Shown here: positions 56,115 through 64,000 of the stretch, in pieces | Layout of the letters: the number at the start of each line of letters is the position of its first letter | Position numbering within the stretch: position 1 is the stretch's first letter | Assembly (NCBI GenBank): GCA_021399435.1 | Contig: JAJTUP010000001.1 | Span: 2,356,001-2,420,000, forward strand | DNA length: 64,000 bases | Direction: 5' to 3' | Source: Diaporthe sp. PMI_573 | Taxonomy: Eukaryota; Ascomycota; Sordariomycetes; Diaporthales; Diaporthaceae | Program-made: the position numbers and the translations under genes | Notes under the pieces: generated by a model | Told to the model about the DNA's origin: nothing | The model's input: the letters and a program-made list of their open reading frames with translations, nothing else | The model's database searches: none

Positions 56115-57089
56115 TCTCGTCAAAGTAGTCGGAGAGATAGGCCAAGATGCGGTCGTGGATGTAGATGCCGATGAGCGCGTAGAGGCACAGAAAGCCGATC
56201 TGCAGGAGGAGACTGAGCAACATTTTAGTGTCCATGGGGACAAAGGGCATGTAATTGTCGTGCATTTTGACGGATTGCAAGGTGGATGGTTGGGGGGACT
56301 TGAGGTGGTGATGATGATGGTGATGTGTGATGTGGGAGGGTGTAAGACTGCGCCATGTTTTTTGAAAATGAACTTACCAGCTGGTGGCTTTACGTGGGTC
56401 TAAGCTGGTCCACGAGGGTCGGGGTTGCGTGTCTGTTGACTGAAGCTGGGGGGGCGGCGTGCAACGAGGGTCACGATGCTGGGAGTGGTGTCGTAGGTTG
56501 AGGAGGAGGGCCGACAATGATAAAAGGCTGCGAAAGAGCCGCCTTGGGGGAATGGTGGGGCTATTCCTCTGAGGGGCGATCCAGTTCACACGCACGGGCC
56601 ACCTGCTGAACACCTTGCTTGACCAGCACCTTCTCCGCTGCCTGCTGTGGCAAAGTACTGGTGACTCCTTCAGTCTGATTGTTTAGTCACTAAGCAAAGA
56701 AAGACAATTAAAGGCCAGAGTTAATGGTCGGGTTAGCCAGCATCTTTGAGGAAAATGAAAGGCTTCAATCGCAAAGCGGGAGGCTGGAACGGGCGAATAA
56801 ACCCGGAGAAGGCCGGAGTCGACTGTCCAGACTGCCCAGATCTTGACAAATCAATCACTGCCGCAGTAAATCCGTCTCTGCAGCGTTGAAGTGAAAGTAG
56901 TGGCCGCGTTGGGCGAGCTGGGACATCATTCAGCACAAGGCGGCGACCAGGGCCCGTAATCTGGGCGGCGGGAGCTACTGTGGACAAAATAAAACACGGG
57001 CCAAACTCAGTCCCAACTCACCCAACCCATTCTCAGCAGGGTTTTCATTGCCAACCGAGTTCATCCGATCCAAAGATCAGAAAGTGACC
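56115..57089. other. SUMO 5' region with probable UTR intron; CMC4 promoter
   Basis: The minus strand has a GTAAGTTC donor at about 56383 and a CTCCTGCAG acceptor at about 56190 ahead of the SUMO ATG. An 85-codon frame (56280-56023, with hydrophobic MLLSLLLQIGFLCLYALIG) overlaps the SUMO start in another frame and may be intronic or an upstream ORF. No gene seen at 56640-57080. Confidence 0.5.
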
Positions 57090-57534
57090 ATGGTGAGAGA
57101 GCACAGAGCATACACAATCTCAATCTGCCGCAACGTGGTCTAGGTCTAACGGCGGTGTCGCCCGCAGGGACTGGAAGAAGATTTGCAGGCAAAGCCTCCA
57201 TGCCACCCCCGAGCAGTCTGTCATCTCCGAGCACCCGTGTCGTGACTGTCGATAGACATGATAGCTGACCGTTATTCTAGTGTGCAATCCAAGGTGAGGG
57301 CACACGCTGCCTCCGGATCGAGACAGGCCCAAGCTAAAACTCCTACCAGACTGCCTGAAGAGGAACACGTACAAGGAGGACAGGTGCCAAGGCGTCATCG
57401 ACGCGCTCTACGACTGCTGCCAGGCCTTCTATGACCGCAACGGGGAGGGCGCCAGCGCCGCCAGCTGCCCCAAGCCAGACCTGCTGAAGCTGAAGCTCAA
57501 GATGAGGAAGAAGACACGGTCCAAGTCCCAATGA
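57090..57534 (+). CDS. CMC4: Twin-Cx9C mitochondrial protein Cmc4, four exons
   Basis: join(57090..57092,57168..57215,57281..57293,57350..57534), 82 residues. The spliced protein reads MGLEEDLQAKPPCHPRACAI then QDCLKRNTYKEDRC, CQGVIDALYDCC and AASCPKPDLLKLKLK. This is the CHCH/twin-Cx9C plan of Cmc4 (the fungal homologue of human CMC4/MTCP1 p8), an intermembrane-space protein imported by Mia40. The first coding exon is only the ATG, directly followed by a GTGAGA donor; the third is 13 nt (TGT GCA ATC CAA G). Each splice has a YAG acceptor (CGCAG, TTCTAG, ACCAG), a CTAAC or CTGAC branch before the first two, and keeps the conserved sequence in phase. The exon structure explains why no long frame marks the gene. 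Confidence 0.88.
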
Positions 57535-57784
57535 CCCGCAGGCCAGCCGTTGAGCAACCGGCTGTCCATCGAGAGCCGCGGGGACCGGCCTACTTGGGGT
57601 TCAAGACGACATGTATCACCAATCCGATCGAACGTATGCCCAAATTGAATTTTAAAGTCGGGCAACTTGGAAGGATAGCGAAATCATTCTTGGCCGCCAT
57701 TAGCGCGCAAAGAGGCCCGTAGACCTGAGTTTGTACTGAACCTCAAACCCCGTGACTCCAAGCAAGCGGCCAAATTTCGGTGAG

Positions 57785-58613
57785 GAAGAAAGGAAAAAGT
57801 CTGCCAAAGGCGCGCTCCAAGCCAGCCTTTTTATATGCAACCGTGGCCGCGCTTAGTGGATCACCCGCTGCACGGGCTTCCACCGCGGCCTGTTGCTGTG
57901 ATTGGCTGGTGTGCCCCACCCCAAGCCAGGGAGGGCATCCCGACTTAAACGCATACAAAAATACATACCCGCCCTTCGTAGCCGACTTCACTTACGTTCT
58001 GAATCCCCTGTTGGCCTACTTACCGGTTACCCATAGGACGCTATTTCACAGGAGGTTATACCATGGGATTTCATCCCATGGTACATTGTCCTATAGGGGG
58101 CTGTTCTAAAAGAAGTGAGCCTATAGGAGGTTGTCCCATAGGAGGTTATCCCACAGGAGGTTGTCCAATAGGAGGTTAACCTCCTATCGAGGTTATCCCA
58201 TAGGAGGTTGTCCTATGGGAGGTTACCTATAGAAGGCTGTTTTAATTCATCCTACAGGAGGTTGGGCAGTGAGAATTGTCGAGGTGGTCTACTATAGATG
58301 CTGTGGCCGCGTAGCGGACACCCCAGTAATATCCTATTCTCATCACTGGATTCACTTGTAAGACGAGAACTATTTAGGCACAGGCTGAAGTCCAGTTCGT
58401 ATGGCCAACTAAAGTCAAGACAGGGGTAGTACTGCTTTCCAAGTCGCTTGGACCAATCCATTAGTTCGCCAGCATCGACGTCGCTGTCGCAAGGGACTTC
58501 ATCCGGCAGGCCCAGGGCAATGCGAGCAACAAATACTAGAAATGAGCAATCCATTTGGTGCAGATAAAAAGGCTGGCTTGGAGCGCGCCTTTAGCAGACT
58601 TTTTCCTTTCTTC
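57785..58613. mobile_element. Non-autonomous element with 50-bp terminal inverted repeats
   Basis: The 50-bp sequence at 57785-57834 (starts GAAGAAAGGAAAAAGTCTGC, ends CAGCCTTTTTAT) recurs as its reverse complement at 58564-58613 with one difference (C/T). The 829-bp unit between the ends has no transposase frame, and carries the CCCATAGGAGGTT minisatellite and the flank also seen at 38.6 kb. It fits a MITE-like, non-autonomous element. I could not find a clear target-site duplication, so insertion by transposition is an inference; two diverging copies of a plain repeat are the alternative. Confidence 0.6.
58022..58330. repeat. CCCAYAGGAGGTT minisatellite, second locus
   Basis: About ten diverged 15-17-bp units, best ordered at 58115-58220 (CCCATAGGAGGTTAT, CCCACAGGAGGTTGT and variants). 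One unit is inverted (AACCTCCTAT), forming a small hairpin near 58177. It is followed by GTTGGGC and TGCTGTGGCCGCGTAGCGGA, the same order as at 38.5-38.67 kb. Confidence 0.8.
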
Positions 58614-59476
58614 ATCTTCAGCAGGCCCGGTGTAATGTGAGCACAAATGATAGAAATGAACCATACATGTGCTAGAAGGTGAGTATCCCACTTGTCCATG
58701 AACTCGGGCATGTTGTGGACTGGTCAGCTCACGTATATCGATTGAAGAACTACCCACGGCGGGCCTCTGGTACTTCAGAGGGTATGATATGTCTGGTAAG
58801 GCTGGGATTGTGTGGCATATACCCTGACTTTGATGAGGGGTTCATCGTGGCCACTGTTACCTCAGCGACTTGCCATGGAGTATCCTGCCCTGTCCAACGT
58901 GGGCCATCTCATGGGAGGCAATCCGGCCTAAATTCATCCTATAGGAGCTTGTCTATATCATGGTTGCTGTTAAACCGCGATGCTCTACTCTCTAGAGCGA
59001 GTTTTTCCATGGCGACGTGGCGGCCAACACAGTACTTTGTCAGAGTATGTCCACTGTAGCACGCAAAATCAACGCTACAGAAAAGACCAGTCAAAGTTCA
59101 ATCCGTCTTTGATGATGTCCTGGGAGTATGCAGGTCAGTTCTGTTGGTAGACCAGTAAGGGCCACGAGTAGGAGGGCGAGACCCGCGCTAAAAACTTCAG
59201 TGCCTGGGTACAAAGCTGACAGACCCTTGTCTCTGATCCGCGACTGCCCTTCGCGTTTTGGCTGGCAACTTGTTCGGTCGCATTGCCAGATTCGCCCACG
59301 TCAACTCCATTACCACGTCCTCCTACAGACTTCGTGGATGGAGCTCGGACAGGGCACGCATGCAGCTGCGGTCGCTCCATTGACCTCATAGCGTCCAAAA
59401 CAAACGCGCTCAGCTTTCAGCGGGCCCATTCAAATCTGTCGCCAATCAGATCAGCGCCCTGCTAGGACCGTCCACC

Positions 59477-62400
59477 ATGGTACGTACTTACGCCGTGCAG
59501 TACACAAGCTGCAAGCTTATCAAAAGCTTGGAGGCCCAGGACTAGTGGAACCTCCCCCCGATTAACTTTTGGTGGCTCACACACTCCTTGCTAGGACTTC
59601 CTCTCTCCCAAGCGTCGTAGTCTGATTTACGGGTACGACAGCGACGAAGGTTTGTTCATTCAACACAGACATGACGGCGCGCCCTTGCCCGTTTGTCTTT
59701 GGGCCTTGACTGACGACGCGCACCATGTTAGATGAGGATATGGCTCGCCTCGAAGACACGTACCGGCAGAGCCGCATCCAAGCTGGACCAGAGGTAGAGG
59801 AGTTTGGGAGGTGGCTGGACGAGTGTGGCCTGACCCACGCGACGCCCGACCAAAAACGCGATCGAATACTAAAACTCGTCGGCCGCTACGATGACTACAC
59901 ACAAGAGAAGGCCTCTGTGCTGACAGAGCGACGGCGGCTGGAAAAGCTGGCGAGAGGCCGGAGATGGGACCCCAACCAATCCAGCGACGATGCTAACGAC
60001 ATGGAAATGGACGAGGCTGACGGCGCCGACCGCGCCGACCGCGCCGACGACGTCGACGAGGCGACCAAATGGTCGTCAGAGGCACAGACCTGGGGACTCT
60101 TGTCACGTTTACTACCGCTGCGACACCCAGACCCTTCGGCCAAGCCACCCAGATCGACCCAAACTCCGCAATCGCGGAAGGAATACTGGGACGAGTTCAT
60201 CCTGTCCGACTCGGTGGCTCAGGAACGTAAGGCTGTTCTGGAGTGGCTGCAATCCACCGCAAGCACCGGCCCGGACATCGACGAGCTTGTCCACGAGTTC
60301 CAGCAAAAGGCAGACAGGGGAGACCTCGTGGCGCATGGCTGGCTACACACCCGGGAGGCAATAAAGCTGCACAAGAGTGTCAACGCCATTCCCCACGTTC
60401 TCGAACCCAATTCAAACATGTCCGACTTCTCCTACGTCACCCAACTGGACCCGGACGCTATGACTAGACAGGGTCGGAAGCTGGAGCCACACGACGAATA
60501 TTTCGAGAGGGCCATCTGGGTTGGCTGCTACCATCTTCTGCGGAGGGGAACTTCCTTGGATGAAATCCGCGACTGGTGCTTGGAGAGAACGGAGGTGTGG
60601 CGGGCAGCAACAATTTCCGCACTGCCATTAGCCACGGTGGGTGATGAGGACTTGCCGAATTTCGACCTCCCTTCTTTCATCCTGTGGAGGCGCATGTGCT
60701 ACGCTCTGGTGAAGTCTGGCGGCACGGACGACTGGGAGCGAGCAACTTATGGCATCCTCTCGGGCGACATCGACAGCGTGCTTGCTGTGTGCAAGACTTG
60801 GGACGACTACGTTTTTGCGCACTACAACGCCCTTTTGCGGACGCAGTTCGATTCATACCTGATCAAACAGTGTGGGCCTGGTATCGCATCTTCCCAGTTT
60901 TTGCCCTCGTTTGACGCTGTACAGTACCTCGGCGACGGTCCAAATATTGCCAGAAAGTTGATTAGCCAGCTTGAGTCGGAGGGGTCGCATTTCAAGCAAA
61001 TCAACAAAGAGGCCAACACAGCAGCAAAAGCACTACAAGGAGCGATCATCGCCGACACGCTCGATTCCTACATATATCAACAGGGTCTGGCACTGTCGGC
61101 CGAAGCCAACCAGGAAGGAAAGTCGTACCTGATCCCAGATTACGGATATGGCTCGTCGGAAGGCAATATTCTGAAATACAACAAGATGTCAGAACACGAC
61201 GGGTTGCGAGTGATCACGCACGTGGTCATCATGATTAATGCTCTTGAATCCATCGCTCAAAAAGGCAAGGACTTCCTTCCGGGCCGCCGTATTGTCGGGG
61301 AGCACGCCATCGCGGCGTATGTCAGTTTCCTGCGCCTCGCACAGCTCGAGCTGTTGATCCCGCTCTATTGCGCTCAACTTTCTGAAAGCCGGCAATACGA
61401 GACATTGAGTCTGAACATCATCCACGTGAGAGATCGGGAGGAGCAGCTGGCGCTACTCAACCAGATTCGAAGGGTTGGCATGGATATCAAGACGTTCCTT
61501 CGGGAACAGCCACAACACTTCCTCAAACAGCTTGAGGATTCCCAGGACGCCCCTGCCGAGAGCCGATTCCGGATTCTTAAGCATAGTCCGCCACAACTTC
61601 TCGACGGTCGCGGCATCGTTCCGGACTTCATTGGCGACGACGGGCGAAACGAAGTAGTGCATGAGAATTTGATCCGATCGATGGAGTGGTTGTTTGCGGG
61701 CGAGGGTAACCTACTCGAGGCCTGCGAGTTCGGCATTAAGATTTACAAGTATTTCTTGAGTGAGTTCACCCATCTCTTTCTTCTCTGTTCTCTGCAGCCG
61801 CAGATCTAACAATTATCGTAGAGCACAAGCACTTGGGAGCCGCCCGCGACTTCTACGAGAGAGTGAGAGTAGAGGATCTTGTGCAGGTCTTAGCGAACCG
61901 AGACATCAGCGGCTCTGTCGAGGACTTCGTTCAGGATCTTCTGACTAATGAACATGCGCTCCTGGGAGAAGTCCGAGAAGACGAAGTCGAAAACCTCGGC
62001 GTAACTCAGACAAGGCTGGCTCTGGCTATCAAGAACATGTGGGAGCTGCAGTGCTTTGTCATGGCCCTAGACGGTATCGAGACGGTGGGAACGTTGGCGC
62101 AACTCGCTCAGGAGTAAGTGATGTTTTTCACTGGACCATATCATGTGGAGAGTACTAATCAGTCCTAGGCCCGAGACGAGCAACCCGCCCAACAGGGAGT
62201 ACTTTGAAAATCTCGGGGCGGCCATTCGCACAGCAAAGACAGGCATGAAGCCAGTCCTCAAGGGCTGGCTGGTGGAAACGAACACCAAGGACGACGATTT
62301 CACGCAGTTGCGGGAGACATATCTTCCAGAGACGATTATCGCCTTTGTGTCTGCGTTACAGTACACCGGCGGCACCCTCACCCGTGACAACATGCTCGAG

Positions 62401-62622
62401 GCGATGGAGCTAGCAGCGACCATCGCAGGCAATGATTCGGACATTGCCGCCCTTTTCGTGAAGACAGGACGCATGAAGGAGCTTGTCGAGGCATTTGCGT
62501 CGTGCAGCAAGGCGCTGGCGATTCACTCTGCCGACCACAAGAAGGGGTCACACACGAGCGCCAAGAAGATGCGCGAGATGGGATGGTCGAGGGAGCTGTG
62601 GACGGTGAAGCCTTCCTCTTGA
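59477..62622 (+). CDS. NUP84: Nucleoporin Nup84/Nup107
   Basis: join(59477..59479,59595..59649,59732..61759,61822..62113,62169..62622), 943 residues. Nup84 (vertebrate Nup107) is an alpha-helical scaffold of the Y-complex of the nuclear pore. The body matches the family's helical solenoid: EYWDEFILSDSVAQERKAVL, GWLHTREAIKLHK, ERAIWVGCYHLLRRG, FILWRRMCYAL, DWERATYGILSGD, TWDDYVFAHYNALL, VITHVVIMINALE and GEHAIAAYVSFLRL, then the C-terminal helices. Exons 3-5 are well supported (GTGAGT and GTAAGT donors, all in phase). The first two are inferred: an ATG followed at once by GTACGT, then an exon reading DFLSPKRRSLIYGYDSDE that joins DEDMARLEDTYRQ in phase. The alternative start is the ATG at 59725, which overlaps the inferred acceptor. 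Confidence 0.88.
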
Positions 62623-62737
62623 GGATGTGTTAGCATAGCATGGCGAGACAAAAGGATTGGCCTGAGGCGGCGCAAAATGTACACTTACTGATTTGGCATT
62701 GGAGCCACCGGATAGGGACGAAGCAAAAGAATTCATA
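62623..62737. other. NUP84 3' flank
   Basis: Nothing seen; a frame of the following orphan ORF may begin in here. Confidence 0.4.
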
Positions 62738-63154
62738 ATGATACCTAGAAAGACTGGCGGAAACTTTGAGTTTGAAGTGGCCTGGCTGGATCAGTTATTC
62801 GAGCACATAAAGCGTTCTCCCAAGACTGCTTCCACGTAGACAGGCTGTCATGAGCGGTCTCGGGGTTCTGCCTATCTGGCAGAGGTCACATTTCTTGACT
62901 CTCCAGGCTCATTCGGTATCAGCTTGGATCTTAAGGAGCTTTCTCAAACTAACATCGAGCCATCAAATGTCGTCTTTGGCCGCACACTTGATATTACTGC
63001 ATGGATTAGCGACTCCATTCGACACGACATCAGAAACTTAATCCCGTATCGTGCCCCTGAGAAATCCATTCTCCAATCTGTGCCGTCTATTTGCAAGGTC
63101 GAGGTGCTCGACGATGCTGAATTGTATCTGGATGGGATATTTAAAACGGCTTGA
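62738..63154 (+). pseudogene. Small orphan frame with one in-frame TAG
   Basis: The frame reads 139 codons from ATG 62738 (MIPRKTGGNFEFEVAWLDQL) to the TGA at 63152-63154, broken only by TAG at 62837-62839 (codon 34). It then continues AYLAEVTFLDSPGSFGISLD, LKELSQTNIEPSNVVFGRTL and CKVEVLDDAELYLDGIF, which look protein-like (amphipathic, no low complexity). The open frame also extends upstream of the ATG through EPPDRDEAKEF. No family recognised and no good intron removes the stop. It may be a relic of a longer gene, since there is no clear start. Confidence 0.4.
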
Positions 63155-63305
63155 GGTAAACTTTCCGTACATGACCACTCGCAACACTCTTCAAAAGCTA
63201 TAGGGATTTGTTACAAGAGAGAGATTTACCGTGATTTCTGAAGCCATGATATGGATTTACACAGATGTCTTACAAGCTGGCCCTGTTAACCCAGCCACAT
63301 AACGC

Positions 63306-64000
63306 CTACAACTGATGCAGCAGCTCTTGCACGTGAGACCTCAGTTGCTCTAGTGGCACCAACTCTGTATGGGCGAGCCTTCTACACTGCACTTCCACCC
63401 GCCCAGAGGCCTTCCACTCCCTACCGAGTACCACGATGACAGGGTACCCCACGAGGTCGGCATCCTTGAGTTTCCAGCCCAAGCTGGCGTCCTGCCGGTC
63501 GTCGATGATGGCATCGACATCGTGCTCCCGCCCGCTGGCTACCAACTGGTCGTAGACATCCGTGGCGTCGCACCCGAGCTTCTTGTCCTTCGTGTGGTAG
63601 ACGACGACTACCTGGTAGGGCGCGATCACGCGCGGCCAGTTGAGGCCCCTCTCGTCGGCGAGGTGGTCCGCAACCGCGCCGATGATGCGCGAGATGCCGA
63701 TGCCGTGGCAGCCCATCTGGATGGGGACCATGATGGTCTCGTCTCCTCCGCCGCGCTGACCGCGATTGTTCTCGGACAGCAGGCGGGCGGGCACACTGAC
63801 GCTCGCGCCGAGGGGCTCCGAGTACCGCGTCCCGAGGTGGAAGGTGTGGCCCAGCTCGATGGCCTTCTGCACCTTGAGCTTGCCGTCGTCGCAGCGGGGG
63901 CATGCGTCGCCTTGTTTGATGCGGAATGGGTTGGGGATGCCTTCCTTGAGATTGACGACTGGGAGACGCCTCAGTTCGGCGGGATCGTTCGAGTCAAGGG
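63306..64000 (-). CDS. AIM10: Mitochondrial prolyl-tRNA synthetase, C-terminal part (runs off window)
   Basis: One open frame from the window end to the TAG-side stop at 63306. It carries a CPRC zinc-like pair (ACPRCDDGKLKVQKA), HTFHLGTRYSEPLGA, class II motif 3 (IQMGCHGIGISRIIGA) and the HGTP anticodon-binding domain (WPRVIAPYQVVVVYHTKDKK, VDAIIDDRQDASLGWKLKDADLVGYPVIVVLG). This is the bacterial-type ProRS; in fungi it is the mitochondrial enzyme (yeast Aim10), which charges mitochondrial tRNA-Pro. Motifs 1 and 2 and the presequence lie outside the window. About 231 residues are visible; no intron is seen in this part. Confidence 0.93.
   Translation of the reverse strand, partial: LDSNDPAELRRLPVVNLKEGIPNPFRIKQGDACPRCDDGKLKVQKAIELGHTFHLGTRYSEPLGASVSVPARLLSENNRGQRGGGDETIMVPIQMGCHGIGISRIIGAVADHLADERGLNWPRVIAPYQVVVVYHTKDKKLGCDATDVYDQLVASGREHDVDAIIDDRQDASLGWKLKDADLVGYPVIVVLGREWKASGRVEVQCRRLAHTELVPLEQLRSHVQELLHQL

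Larger units (their letters stand above)
57535..59476. other. Repeat-rich intergenic region
   Basis: Filled mainly by the inverted-repeat element at 57785-58613 and related debris to about 58950 (another TCCTATAGGAGCTTG unit near 58933). No gene is supported; weak frames at 59128-59465 lack motifs. Confidence 0.6.

Noticed and set aside
58115..58220. AGGAGGTT units, considered as ribosome-binding sites
   Set aside because: The genome is eukaryotic; the resemblance is a feature of the minisatellite.

Overview
The window reads as a gene-rich piece of a filamentous ascomycete chromosome (Pezizomycotina, most likely Sordariomycetes). This rests on short introns (about 45-125 bp) with GTRNGT donors, CTRAY branch sites and YAG acceptors, and on fungus-specific families: a HET domain, DUF1996, an alcohol acetyltransferase-like enzyme, a Gfd2-like DEDDh nuclease and a fungal Abp1. 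There is no sign of an operon, plasmid, phage or CRISPR array. Coordinates of spliced genes were worked out by hand from reading frame, splice signals and remembered family conservation; no alignment was run.

Layout. 1-1.2 kb: 5' part of adenylosuccinate lyase (minus). 1.5-9.8 kb: an accessory stretch with a damaged zinc-finger array joined to a DEDDh nuclease domain, a truncated HET fragment, an acyltransferase of the AATase family, repeats, and a second stand-alone Gfd2-like DEDDh gene. 9.8-16.2 kb: sparse, with a small secreted cysteine-rich peptide and a secreted DUF1996 protein. 16.2-33 kb: a large single-pass membrane protein, a nucleotidyltransferase-like protein, the monothiol glutaredoxin Grx4, a Pro/Gln/Cys-rich micro-protein, actin-binding Abp1, and an FMN-dependent 2-hydroxy-acid oxidase. 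33-38 kb: a giant F-box protein. 38-44 kb: a minisatellite-bearing repeat, a broken small membrane ORF, Cox19 and the dynamin Vps1. 44-50 kb: a fused succinyl-CoA ligase alpha/beta-like protein facing a monocarboxylate-type MFS carrier. 51-57.5 kb: a three-LIM paxillin-like protein, a broken small ORF, SUMO and Cmc4. 57.5-59.5 kb: a repeat element with 50-bp inverted ends. 59.5-64 kb: nucleoporin Nup84/Nup107, a broken small ORF, and the C-terminal part of mitochondrial prolyl-tRNA synthetase.

Most genes are single-copy housekeeping genes transcribed independently on both strands. Functional themes recur but are not clustered pathways: mitochondrial intermembrane-space twin-Cx9C proteins (Cox19, Cmc4), membrane traffic and actin (Vps1, Abp1, paxillin-like), and organic-acid metabolism (2-hydroxy-acid oxidase, SCS-like fusion, MFS carrier). 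The points most worth a second look are genes with micro-exons or an ATG-only first coding exon (ADE13, CMC4, NUP84), the SCS alpha-beta fusion with a presequence-like segment buried at the junction, the zinc-finger/DEDDh gene, the unlisted secreted cysteine-rich peptide, an inverted-repeat element whose internal minisatellite recurs 20 kb away, and three short orphan frames each broken by exactly one TAG.
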